Origin: Bifidobacterium sp. ESL0690
Lineage (GTDB): Bacteria; Actinomycetota; Actinomycetes; Actinomycetales; Bifidobacteriaceae
Direction of reading: 5' to 3'
Assembly: GCF_029392315.1 (NCBI RefSeq)
Contig: NZ_CP113939.1
Span: 62,001-126,000, forward strand
Length of the DNA stretch: 64,000 bases
In this document: one piece after another, positions 7,844-16,056 of the stretch
Position numbering within the stretch: position 1 is the first letter of the stretch
Layout of the letters: every line of letters begins with the position of its first letter
The notes under the pieces: generated by a model
What the model saw: only the letters and a program-made list of their open reading frames with translations
What the model was told of the DNA's origin: nothing
The model's database searches: none
Made by a program: the position numbers and the translations under genes

Positions 7844-10006
7844 ATGTTGTTCCCATCCGCCACTTCCGCACAGTGGCCCTTGACCCGCTTGGTCATGGCC
7901 GATAGCTCTGTCGGCGACGATTTGCCCGATGTCATCGCTGTTTTCGCGGGTCGTGATGCCGGTGCGTTTGGGCAGGCCGTTGACCAGGACCCGCGCCCGC
8001 GCACGTTGTTGGTTGAGCACGCATTGAATGTGTTCACCCGTCCGGGTTTGCGGGGGCAGCGAATGAGCGGCGGCATTTTAACGGATGGCGCGAATGGGAG
8101 TGACGATGCAGATGCCGGCGATAATCTGAAAGCCGGACGTGCCTGGTCGCCTCGATTCAAAATGACTAAGCCGGCGACAGTTTCCGATGATATGTTGCGC
8201 TATGAAGCGCGCGACGATGACGCAGGGCTTGTGCTCGCGACCGAAGTGGAAGCGCTGAAGGGCGGTTCGCTGCGGGTCCGGCATACGCTTATCAATGTTG
8301 CTTCCGGCTCTTATATGCTTGAAGGCCTTGATGTCCATGTTCCGCTTGGCGATGACATGACCGAGTTCCTCGATTTCTGCGGGCGGCATGAACGTGAGCG
8401 GCAGCCGCAACGACACCAAGTCGCCGACGGCATGTGGTTGCGCGAATTCCGCAAGGGCAAGCCCGGATACGCTGGTCCACTGATTGTGGCCGGTACGCAA
8501 GGGTTCGATTTCCGTCATGGGTCGGTCTTGATGGTGCAGGTCTCCTGGAGCGGCAATTCCGCCATCGCCGTTGACCGAGACGACGAACAGAGCGCTGGTA
8601 TCAATGCCGGCGAACTGCTGCTTCCCGGTGAAATCGTGCTCGCGAAAGGTGAGAGCTATACGACGCCGTGGGTGATGGTGACGGCTTCGAACGAAGGCCT
8701 TGACGGTGCCGCGCAAAGCGTCCATGCTTGGGAACGTTCTCTGGCGACACATCCCAAGACCCAGCCCATGACCCTTAACGTCTGGGAAGCGGTCATGTTC
8801 CGCCATGATTTCTCCAAGCTTAAAAAGCTGGCCAAAATTGCCGCCGACGTCGGCGTCGAACGTTATGTGCTCGATGACGGTTGGTTCCATTTGCGTCGCG
8901 ACGACCACGCCGGCCTCGGCGATTGGTGGGTCGATCCGGACACTTGGCCGAACGGGCTCAAACCGCTTTCCGATTATGTGCGCGGGCTCGGCATGCAATT
9001 CGGCCTGTGGATTGAGCTGGAGATGATCAACCCCGATTCCGACCTGTACCGCAAGCACCCGGATTGGATTATGCAGGCCAGCAGCCGCACACCGATTGAG
9101 CAGCGTCACCAGTTGGTGCTTGATTTGACGAATCCGGCCGCTTTTGATTACGTGTTCAGCTCGATTTCCAAGGTGCTTTCACAAACCGGTGTCGACTACA
9201 TCAAGTGGGATCATAACCGTTTCCTGCTGGAAGCGGGCTCGAATCTACGCGGCGGTGCCCCGGCGGTGCATGCGCAGACGGAAGCCTTCTATCGCTTGCT
9301 CGACAAATTGCGTGCGGCATTCCCCGATATCGAATGGGAATCCTGCGCTTCCGGTGGCGGCCGCATCGATACAGGAATCGTCGAGAAAGTGTCGCGTTTC
9401 TGGTGCTCGGATATGACCGATGCCATGAGCCGACAGAAGATTCAGCGTTGGACCGCTCAGACCGTCGCGCCTGAATATATCGGGGCACACATCTCCCAAC
9501 CGTGTTCCCAGCAGACCGAGCGCACGCTTAGCCTTGCTTTCCGTGCCGCCACGGCCGTGTTCTTCTCCTTCGGCATCGAATGGGATCTGACACAGGCGAA
9601 TGAGGTCGATTTGAAGGAGCTTGCCACTTGGATCGCTTGGTATAAGGACAACCGCGATTTCCTGCATTCCGGCAAATTCGTGCGTCTGGATCTCGCCGAT
9701 TCCGCGGTTCTTGGATATGGTGTGGTCGCTGACGACGGTTCGCGTGCCATTATCGAGCATGTGCAATATGACGAATCACGCTCGAACCGCGGCATTTATC
9801 TGCGTATTCCCGGGCTCGACGAGAGCGCGCAATATAAGGTTCGTTGGACAGCTCTTCCCCAGCTTTCGGCTCCGCTCGAGTCTTTCGATTCTTACGGGCC
9901 ATTGGGCGATGTCGCGGTTTCGGGCAAATACCTGATGACGGTGGGTGTGCGCATTCCTCGTTGCCGTCCCGAGACCGAGCGCATCTTCGAAATCTTAAAG
10001 CAGTAA
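7844..10006 (+). CDS. Alpha-galactosidase, GH36
   Basis: 720 residues, the usual size for bacterial GH36 enzymes that remove terminal alpha-1,6-galactose from raffinose-family sugars and melibiose. The N-terminal beta-domain leads into the TIM barrel with LNVWEAVMF, YVLDDGWFHLR, DYIKWDHNR (nucleophile Asp at about residue 456), the ESCASGGGR loop and WCSDMTDA (acid/base Asp at about 523). No signal peptide, so it acts in the cytoplasm on imported sugar. ATG 7844 is preferred over TTG 7814 because AAAGGA lies just upstream. It is the last gene of the LacI-controlled locus. Confidence 0.95.
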   Translation: MLFPSATSAQWPLTRLVMADSSVGDDLPDVIAVFAGRDAGAFGQAVDQDPRPRTLLVEHALNVFTRPGLRGQRMSGGILTDGANGSDDADAGDNLKAGRAWSPRFKMTKPATVSDDMLRYEARDDDAGLVLATEVEALKGGSLRVRHTLINVASGSYMLEGLDVHVPLGDDMTEFLDFCGRHERERQPQRHQVADGMWLREFRKGKPGYAGPLIVAGTQGFDFRHGSVLMVQVSWSGNSAIAVDRDDEQSAGINAGELLLPGEIVLAKGESYTTPWVMVTASNEGLDGAAQSVHAWERSLATHPKTQPMTLNVWEAVMFRHDFSKLKKLAKIAADVGVERYVLDDGWFHLRRDDHAGLGDWWVDPDTWPNGLKPLSDYVRGLGMQFGLWIELEMINPDSDLYRKHPDWIMQASSRTPIEQRHQLVLDLTNPAAFDYVFSSISKVLSQTGVDYIKWDHNRFLLEAGSNLRGGAPAVHAQTEAFYRLLDKLRAAFPDIEWESCASGGGRIDTGIVEKVSRFWCSDMTDAMSRQKIQRWTAQTVAPEYIGAHISQPCSQQTERTLSLAFRAATAVFFSFGIEWDLTQANEVDLKELATWIAWYKDNRDFLHSGKFVRLDLADSAVLGYGVVADDGSRAIIEHVQYDESRSNRGIYLRIPGLDESAQYKVRWTALPQLSAPLESFDSYGPLGDVAVSGKYLMTVGVRIPRCRPETERIFEILKQ

Positions 10007-10022
10007 TCGTTCGCACCGCGCT

Positions 10023-10090
10023 AGGGTTGCCGGTTTTTAAAAGTAACTAATGAATATTGCTACTGGTTACTTTTAAAAACCGGCAACCCT
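10023..10090. terminator. Perfect 25-bp inverted repeat between convergent genes
   Basis: Arms 10023-10047 and 10066-10090 are exactly complementary over 25 bases around an 18-base loop. Each arm contains GGTTGCCGGTTTTTAAAAG or its complement. Because the neighbouring genes converge here and the inner part is a T/A run in both directions, it most likely acts as a bidirectional terminator; such a long perfect arm also resembles a small palindromic repeat element. Confidence 0.75.
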
Positions 10091-10168
10091 TATGTTGACA
10101 GTCCGAGTTCTGTTGATTTGTGGATGCTAAGGTGCTTTCGTTGCATCGCTATTTCGGCAAGCATAGAA

Positions 10169-10759
10169 TCAGTGTGAATCGGCGAGCGGGAAATCAATAG
10201 ATTCAGCGATGGACATGAATTCCTCAGCTTTTCCTGGCAGTGCTTCGGTGTTGCAGATCATGGTCAGCGTCGCTTCCTGATTTTTGGCGGGGAGGAGGAC
10301 GGTGCAGGCGAACCAATCTTTTTGCGGCGTAGCGAAAGTGTAGCGAATCATGCCTATTGTAGGCTCGCCGCTTGTCTCGTCTTTCCCGTCTTCTCGATTG
10401 TCCTCTTTCTCATCTGAGGTGTTTTCTGATGTCTTTCGGGTAGCGATTTGTGTGTTGTCGACCAATGGTAAGCTGCGCGCTATGGTTCGATAGCATTCGT
10501 CGAGTCTTTTGTTGAGCAGATTTTGATCCCATTCTTGTTTGCTTATGACACCGATGATATGGGAACCGTTGCCTTCGAACATGGTATCGTTTGGGAAGTC
10601 GATGGTTTCGCAGAGCGATGCGGCTGCTGTCAGCAACGAAGATGCGGGATTCGGCTTCTCAGGGGTTGCGTTAGAAGGATTTCCGACTGGTCGCCAAGGA
10701 CGGTAATCGTCGGGTAGCTCAATCGTTGCCGAATTGCCGAGAATATTCAGTTTCTGCAT
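10169..10759 (-). CDS. Hypothetical cytoplasmic protein, last gene of the secretion-like operon
   Basis: 196 residues when started at ATG 10759, which has AAGGAA eight bases upstream; a longer frame to 10810 would overlap the preceding lipoprotein gene. No signal peptide or membrane span. A central low-complexity stretch rich in Asp, Glu, Lys and Ser (TSENTSDEKEDNREDGKDET) separates two folded-looking halves; the second contains FATPQKDWFACTVLLP. I do not recognise a family. Its place at the end of a run of same-strand genes with helical secretion-like proteins suggests a chaperone or immunity role, but this is a guess from position only. Confidence 0.65.
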   Translation of the reverse strand: MQKLNILGNSATIELPDDYRPWRPVGNPSNATPEKPNPASSLLTAAASLCETIDFPNDTMFEGNGSHIIGVISKQEWDQNLLNKRLDECYRTIARSLPLVDNTQIATRKTSENTSDEKEDNREDGKDETSGEPTIGMIRYTFATPQKDWFACTVLLPAKNQEATLTMICNTEALPGKAEEFMSIAESIDFPLADSH

Positions 10760-10802
10760 TGTTGTGTTCCTTGTTTGGTTTGCTTGTTGCCGGCGTATGG
10801 AC

Positions 10803-11417
10803 TTATTCACCGAGCTCGTCCATGGACATTTGCCAGCCTTCTGAGACGTGGTATTGATGGATGAGTTGGTTGGTGTGGCAGTTGTATGCCGTAATAAGCA
10901 TGTCCCATTTGCCGGTGTGGTGTTTCATGTAGTAGTTGTAGCCCGAGCACCGGGGCACTGCATACAGAAGGGAGGAACCGGCCACGGGGCTCAGACGTTT
11001 ATCGGCCCAAAATGAAAGTTCGGTGCCTTCTTCGTTGAGGGTGTAGTGGTAGTACTTCGGGCTTTCCTGCACAAACTCATCAAGGTCCATGCGTTTGTCG
11101 TTGTACTTGATGTAGGCGAGTCTTTGTCGTTCGGTGACAACGACGACCACGCTTCCGTCGGGTTTGGCGTATGCGTCGGTAGCATACTTGCTACCCCCAT
11201 TTTTGAAATCTTGGGCAACTTTTTTAGGAGTATCTATATTACCGTAGTATAAGAATTTTTTTACAAAGTCTGCGGGGTAGGTAATCTCCTCCGTTTCCGG
11301 TTTTGGCGGGTCATCCCTGCTGGGATTGCTGCAGGCGGGGAGCAGGAATACCATCAGCATGCATAAGATAATGGCAACGAATCGGGTGTACTGTGTTGTG
11401 GATATTTTCTTTTTCAT
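10803..11417 (-). CDS. Hypothetical lipoprotein of the secretion-like operon
   Basis: 204 residues. The N-terminus MKKKISTTQYTRFVAIILCM is a lipoprotein signal ending in the lipobox LLPAC (Cys29), so the mature protein should be anchored outside the membrane. The mature part is rich in Tyr and charged residues and holds no motif I recognise. Its start overlaps the stop of the 388-residue gene before it by four bases, which points to translational coupling and a shared task. It could protect the producing cell from the upstream putative effector, but nothing in the sequence proves this. Confidence 0.75.
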   Translation of the reverse strand: MKKKISTTQYTRFVAIILCMLMVFLLPACSNPSRDDPPKPETEEITYPADFVKKFLYYGNIDTPKKVAQDFKNGGSKYATDAYAKPDGSVVVVVTERQRLAYIKYNDKRMDLDEFVQESPKYYHYTLNEEGTELSFWADKRLSPVAGSSLLYAVPRCSGYNYYMKHHTGKWDMLITAYNCHTNQLIHQYHVSEGWQMSMDELGE

Positions 11418-12580
11418 GCCAAGCTCAGCAATCCTACGACGATTAAAAGGATGCCACCGATTATTACTAGCGTCTCGGCACCTTTAACCAACGGACTCGT
11501 TTCTGGCACAGTCCCTATATTCCAATCAGGGTTTAGATCTGGTACGTAGACTTGGACTTTAACCGGTTCAGGTGTGCGGAAATCTCGCCAATGGGAGTTT
11601 GTACTGGCCTTCAATCCAAGGTCCGATGAGATGGAGGCGTCGCCGTAATTTTGTGAAATACCAACGGAAACGGAAGTTGATTGGCCGCTAATACCTAAGG
11701 TATATGTCTGCCCTTTGTCCCCATGTGTGCGGCTCCAAGAATACTTTGCTTCGCCGTCCTTTCCGATGCCGCAATTACTGTTGTTGGACCAAGTAGTGCA
11801 GTCTTTGTCGTTCGGGTCATTGACAGGATTGCCGTTGGCGTCTAACTGCAATGATCCTCCGCCTAGATTAAAGGAAAGCATGTCCTGCAGTTCTTGACGT
11901 TGTGCTTTCGCGACAGAGCCGGGGACATTGAGAGCGATTCCTACGCCATCCTTATTTTTCGCTCCTATTGAAAAAGTAAGTTCCAGTCCTGGGCCTATCG
12001 GGAGACTCCAATCATGATCGAGTTCTAGGCTGGGGTCGAATTGCAATACTTTGGCGCCAAGGGATTTCAAGAGCACTGTCAGCGTCTGCCTATCGCCTGT
12101 GTCTGGAGTCAAACCTTTGTCTTCAATTTGGGCGTAGAGCTTGCTGAGTTTGTCATAAAAAGTTATTTGATTTTTTAGGGTGCCATTGATATAGGTGAGA
12201 TCAAGTCGGCCTGTTTGAGAACCGCCATTCATGGTAGCCGTCAACGCGTCTAGCTGCTGCCGGAATCCTTCCAAATCGTTGTCCGCAGCAGTAAAACTAG
12301 CTAAAGCCGTGCTTGCGTCGGCGTTGACGTTCGACCAGATTTGCCGGATTTGCTGTTGTGACATATTGTTCATATCTATGATGTCGCGCTCATAGCTTTT
12401 AGGGGCCTCTGTGCCGTTCTGGATGGCCTCGGTTTCTTCTCGGTTTAGTTCCGTTAAGGAATAACCATCACTGAAGGTATCTGTGAACGCTCCCCACCAA
12501 TTTTTAGGTGCGACTTCATCGGCTATTCGTAACAGTCTTTCCTTCGTATCCCCCGTGAAATCTCTGCGTGCTGATGTCAT
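11414..12580 (-). CDS. Putative membrane-anchored effector with helical N-terminal domain
   Basis: 388 residues, family not recognised. Residues 1-150 look helical and charged (SQQQIRQIWSNVNADASTAL, then a coiled stretch), resembling the secretion-targeting domains of LXG-like type VII substrates. Residues about 190-350 are rich in Gly, Ser, Asn and beta-type patterns (LELTFSIGAKNKDGVGIAL, YTLGISGQSTSVSVGISQNY). The protein ends in one hydrophobic helix (LVIIGGILLIVVGLLSLA) at the extreme C-terminus, which would tether it in the membrane. AGAAGG lies upstream of the ATG. It follows three short helical proteins and overlaps the lipoprotein gene. An ordinary membrane protein remains an alternative. 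Confidence 0.7.
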   Translation of the reverse strand: MTSARRDFTGDTKERLLRIADEVAPKNWWGAFTDTFSDGYSLTELNREETEAIQNGTEAPKSYERDIIDMNNMSQQQIRQIWSNVNADASTALASFTAADNDLEGFRQQLDALTATMNGGSQTGRLDLTYINGTLKNQITFYDKLSKLYAQIEDKGLTPDTGDRQTLTVLLKSLGAKVLQFDPSLELDHDWSLPIGPGLELTFSIGAKNKDGVGIALNVPGSVAKAQRQELQDMLSFNLGGGSLQLDANGNPVNDPNDKDCTTWSNNSNCGIGKDGEAKYSWSRTHGDKGQTYTLGISGQSTSVSVGISQNYGDASISSDLGLKASTNSHWRDFRTPEPVKVQVYVPDLNPDWNIGTVPETSPLVKGAETLVIIGGILLIVVGLLSLA

Positions 12581-12629
12581 GGGATACCTTCTTTCGTTTA
12601 AGGATAGATGATTGAATTTCGTCTAAGCG

Positions 12630-12905
12630 TTACTTGAATTGATGGCTCATTGCATCATCGGTTGATGTCATCGATTCTCGTGCTTTTTTAAGAAATTCTG
12701 CGGTGTTATTGAACAAATTTTTCATCGAGGAAGCCAGTTGGTTGTATTGATTGTCAATATCAGCTAATGCGGTCATAGACGCGCCGGCACTTCCACATGT
12801 ATCCGGCTTTTTACTCCCGGTATTGCATGCACCTATGTCAATATTCTCTATTTCGGTAATGAGTTCAAGCAGTTGGTCTGGTTTGAAGTCTATTGTTGCA
12901 TCCAT
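12630..12905 (-). CDS. Small helical protein, possible type VII secretion partner
   Basis: 91 residues: two predicted helices (PDQLLELITEIENI and DIDNQYNQLASSMKNLFNNT) joined by a Cys- and Gly-containing loop. Size, helix-turn-helix layout and Asp-rich tail are like the short alpha-helical partners encoded before LXG toxins in Firmicutes (DUF5344/TIGR04197-like). No WXG motif is seen and no family match can be proved by eye. AAGGAG sits eight bases before the ATG. It lies second before the putative effector with short gaps on both sides, consistent with one operon. Confidence 0.7.
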   Translation of the reverse strand: MDATIDFKPDQLLELITEIENIDIGACNTGSKKPDTCGSAGASMTALADIDNQYNQLASSMKNLFNNTAEFLKKARESMTSTDDAMSHQFK

Positions 12906-12929
12906 TGATGTGCTCCTTTGTCGACAAGC

Positions 12930-13244
12930 TCAATACAAGAAGCTGTCGTCTTGATCGACTTGTGAGATGAAATTTTTGCATTTGCTGTTCAAATTGTCGG
13001 AAATTGTTTTTAGTCGTGCAGACTTACCGCCATATAATGTCTCTGCCGTGCTTGCAAATGCTACGAGAGCATCATGTTGGGCTCCCGAAGGAATTGCCTC
13101 TGAACTAATTTTATCGAGTATTGACAGGTATTGCTTCATGGCTTTGTCGAGTGCGTCTCCGCGTTCTCCATAGTCTTTAGCTGCCCTTTCAACAAAATCA
13201 TCTACGATGATTAGTTTCGGATCTTCACCAGCTGCTGCGGCCAT
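12930..13244 (-). CDS. Small helical protein, WXG100-like
   Basis: 104 residues, almost entirely predicted helix: DFVERAAKDYGERGDALDKA, a central turn, then a second long helix (ETLYGGKSARLKTISDNLNS). YGG sits where WXG100 proteins carry their WxG turn, and the total length fits that superfamily. GGGAG lies six bases upstream of the ATG. It is the middle one of three short helical proteins and probably forms a complex with them. Assignment rests on shape, length and context; the canonical tryptophan is absent. Confidence 0.68.
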   Translation of the reverse strand: MAAAAGEDPKLIIVDDFVERAAKDYGERGDALDKAMKQYLSILDKISSEAIPSGAQHDALVAFASTAETLYGGKSARLKTISDNLNSKCKNFISQVDQDDSFLY

Positions 13245-13295
13245 TACTGCTCCCGTCGTTTTATTTGCGTACGAATATTCCTGTTTCTTTTTTCT

Positions 13296-13724
13296 TTATT
13301 CCCTGTCCGATGCTCGACTGAGCCGATACCGACAGTCTGCCTGTTTCTCTTCTATGTTGTTCAGTGATGACCCGAGGTCTGCCATTCTTTCTTCCTCGGC
13401 TCTTATGTGATTTTTGAACAGTGCGATAGATTGCGAAAGAGCGTCTGCGACATTTGAGTTTTTCCCGCCGTTGACCATGTTTTCCATCATGTCCGCATAA
13501 CGCTCGGCACTATGGTTTTCTAAGTAAGCCCATCGTAGGTTCTGTAAAGTGTTTCGGCGGTTGCTTTGTCTGGTCTCGAAATCGTTTTGTTGCTTGATGA
13601 GGCGTGAAAGTTGTTCATTTAGTTGAGCAAGTCTTTTCTTCAGTTGAGATTGCTCAGCTTCGAGATCAGATTTTCTGCGGTCTAACCGTGCTATTTCGGC
13701 ACGAAGGTCATCTGAATAGGACAT
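13296..13724 (-). CDS. Coiled-coil protein, DUF5082-like, first gene of the operon
   Basis: 142 residues. Residues 5-55 form a strong heptad coiled coil (SDLEAEQSQLKKRLAQLNEQ), then a turn with RWAYLENHSAERYADMM, then a second long helix to the end. The long hairpin with one Trp at the bend recalls DUF5082 proteins such as Bacillus YwqH, which precede LXG effectors. It is the first gene of the minus-strand run. A candidate -10 box TATACT lies at 13771-13776 about 50 bases upstream. No strong Shine-Dalgarno site is seen before the ATG. Confidence 0.7.
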   Translation of the reverse strand: MSYSDDLRAEIARLDRRKSDLEAEQSQLKKRLAQLNEQLSRLIKQQNDFETRQSNRRNTLQNLRWAYLENHSAERYADMMENMVNGGKNSNVADALSQSIALFKNHIRAEEERMADLGSSLNNIEEKQADCRYRLSRASDRE

Positions 13725-14076
13725 ATGATACTCATTAAATATAATTGATTTATATTACTTTTGGATAATCAGTATACCTTTTATTGGCCCTTAATAGAAA
13801 TTAAAAACCTTATTAATTGTGGATGTTTAGAAGAGGGGAGCCTTGTGCCTTTTGACAGTGTGACGAACGAATGGATGCGAATGCGTGCCTTGAGAAAAAT
13901 AGGGGAAAGAAGTCTTTAAACGAAATTTCGATATTATATTTTATGAAAACATTTGTATAGAAATTAAAAATGGGTTATCGGCGAACTAAATGTTTTCACC
14001 CCTGGTTGTGGAGTTGACAGCTTCAGCATTTTTATGGAGATTTGTGCGTTGCTCTGCTTGCGATTCGGCGTTTACT
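13725..14076. other. AT-rich gap between operon start and carbonic anhydrase gene end
   Basis: About 350 bases, clearly AT-richer than neighbouring genes. The only feature I can support is the candidate -10 box TATACT (minus strand, 13771-13776) for the coiled-coil operon. No convincing gene, RNA or hairpin is seen. Confidence 0.5.
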
Positions 14077-14955
14077 TCAGAACGAAAGTACCTCGACCTT
14101 ACCTGTGGTCAGCTGGTAGCGGGCGCCGACGATGGAGAGGCGTTGTGCGGCCAGTGCTTCTTGGATGATGGTCGAGCGGTCGACCAACGCTTCGATGGTG
14201 CGGGCGATGTGGACGCGCTCGAAATCGTTGGTGTCGCTTAACGCGGCTTCCTGCGCTGCCAAAACGGAAGCGCCGACCGAGCGTACGAGCACGGATTCCG
14301 AAGCTGCGACCAGTTCCTCCATCTTGTCGAAGACGTCATCGGCATCCATGCCGGTGCGCGCAGCTAAAGCTGTGTCGTCGAGTCCGGGTTCGTCGAGATT
14401 GGCGGAACTTGAACCAGAACCGGTGTCGGTATCGCTGCCATCGTTGGTATCGGCCGCAGGGTCAATCATTTCGGAATCGGTGACTTCTGCGGCGAAGGCT
14501 GCGCCCAAATCGATGCCTGCGCCGGAGGCGATGGCGTCAAGTTCCGCGACGGCGCTCGCGACGGCCCCGCAATGCTCGTGCCCGAGCACCACCAAAACGC
14601 TGATGCCCAAGTGCGTCACGGCATATTCCAGCGACGCAACGACCGCATCGTCGAGCGTCTGCCCGGCCGTGCGCACGGTGAACATATCGCCCAACCCCTG
14701 ATCGAAAATGATTTCCGGCGGAACCCGCGAATCCGAACACGAAAGCACTGCCGCATCTGGCTGCTGCCCGTCGATGAGCGATTCCCTTGTTTCCTTGTCC
14801 TGCCAAGGATGTTCGGCCTGCCCGGAAGCGAAGCGCGCGTTGCCCTGCAGCATGCGGCTCCAGGTTGCGTTGGCCGTGGATTCGGCGAAATTCGGATCGC
14901 TCTCTTGTGGTTTCGCGTTGGCTGCAGATTCTTTGGAGTTCGAATTATCTGTCAT
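14077..14955 (-). CDS. Beta-class carbonic anhydrase with acidic insertion
   Basis: 292 residues. Converts CO2 and water to bicarbonate. The beta-class signatures are present: CSDSR (Cys73, Asp75, Arg77) and GHEHCG (His126, Cys129), so the zinc ligands and the Asp-Arg dyad are intact; VRTAGQTLDDAVVASLEYAV is also typical. Unusual is a low-complexity insertion rich in Asp, Ser, Thr and Gly at about residues 158-195, which makes the protein longer than the usual 200-230 residues. ATG 14955 has GAAGGA upstream; the frame could extend to 15129 but without a good site. The nearby PEP carboxylase uses bicarbonate, a plausible metabolic link. Confidence 0.93.
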   Translation of the reverse strand: MTDNSNSKESAANAKPQESDPNFAESTANATWSRMLQGNARFASGQAEHPWQDKETRESLIDGQQPDAAVLSCSDSRVPPEIIFDQGLGDMFTVRTAGQTLDDAVVASLEYAVTHLGISVLVVLGHEHCGAVASAVAELDAIASGAGIDLGAAFAAEVTDSEMIDPAADTNDGSDTDTGSGSSSANLDEPGLDDTALAARTGMDADDVFDKMEELVAASESVLVRSVGASVLAAQEAALSDTNDFERVHIARTIEALVDRSTIIQEALAAQRLSIVGARYQLTTGKVEVLSF

Positions 14956-15454
14956 TTGAGATTCCTTCCAAGCGAAAGTGTCTGACAAGCAAAAGTCGTT
15001 GCGTCCAACATTACCCTCCTGCCGCGTCACTTTGACGATATTCGGAATTATCGGAAATATATGGAAACGAATATGTTCAATGTTGTCAAAAATGGATAGA
15101 GTGATATATAAAATAATTAAAGTGCACAAAATAAATGTTAATAATTCGGACCTGTATTATTGCAATACATATAAAATCGTCTAATTATTCAATATTTATA
15201 GTGATAACTCGTCTGTATAAAACGGCTCTTATTGCGGCTGACGAAAAGAAGTGCCTTCAGACGCATAGCAACTGTCGATAATGCGGTTTCCGGCGTTACC
15301 ATGATGTGGTCACGGCGATAAACGGTTCCACAGGCGCTTGCAAGGTGCTGGGTTATGGTTACGAACGTTCACAAAGGGCGTCAAGCGGAACGCATAAAGG
15401 CCAGAGTCGCGCGGACGTATAGCATTTGGTTTTCGAGGTAAAGGGGTACACACT
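14956..15454. other. Divergent intergenic region, carbonic anhydrase / ahpC
   Basis: 500 bases, AT-rich at its centre (15080-15200). It must hold the promoters of both divergent genes, but I could not settle on a convincing -35/-10 pair or operator. No coding or RNA feature is seen. Confidence 0.4.
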
Positions 15455-16018
15455 ATGACCATGCTTCAGCACGAATTGACCGACTTCACGGCCAACATCT
15501 ATCAGGACAACAAGTTCAGCAAGCTCACCAAGGCGGACGTGCTCGGCCACTGGTCCCTGATTTTCTTCTATCCCAACGATTTCAGCTTCGTCTGCCCCAC
15601 CGAGCTCGAGGATCTCGCCGATCACTACGACGAGTTCAAGAAGGCCGGCTGCGAGATCTACGGCGTCTCGCACGACACCGAGTTCGTCCACAAGGCTTGG
15701 CACGAGGCCAACGACAAGATCGCGAAGATTCAGTTCCCGATGGTCGCCGACCCCACCAACACGCTTTCCCGCGACCTCGACAGCTATGACGAGGTCAACG
15801 GCCAGGCCGAGCGCGGCGATTTCATCCTGAGCCCCGAAGGCAAGGTCGTTGCCTACGAGGTCATTTCCTCCAACGTCGGCCGTAACGCGGAAGAGATTCT
15901 GCGCCGCGTCGAGGCCTCGCAGTTCGTATACGAGCACGGCGACCAGGTCTGCCCTGCGAAGTGGGAGCCGGGTGACGAAACCATCGCCCCGAGCCTCGAC
16001 CTCGTCGGCCAGCTCTGA
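15455..16018 (+). CDS. ahpC: Alkyl hydroperoxide reductase C (2-Cys peroxiredoxin)
   Basis: 187 residues, the full family length. The peroxidatic cysteine is in FSFVCPTELEDLADHYDEFK (Cys47) and the resolving cysteine in DQVCPAKW (Cys166), so it is a typical AhpC/Prx1 enzyme reducing hydrogen peroxide and organic peroxides in the cytoplasm. A start at 15455 or two codons later (15461) is possible; AAAGGGG lies upstream. The reductase fusion begins 38 bases after its stop, so the two probably form one operon and a peroxide-removal couple, important in a catalase-poor anaerobe. Confidence 0.96.
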   Translation: MTMLQHELTDFTANIYQDNKFSKLTKADVLGHWSLIFFYPNDFSFVCPTELEDLADHYDEFKKAGCEIYGVSHDTEFVHKAWHEANDKIAKIQFPMVADPTNTLSRDLDSYDEVNGQAERGDFILSPEGKVVAYEVISSNVGRNAEEILRRVEASQFVYEHGDQVCPAKWEPGDETIAPSLDLVGQL

Positions 16019-16056
16019 TTTCCGTCTGTGCGAGTTGAACCGTACTAAAGGAAGCT

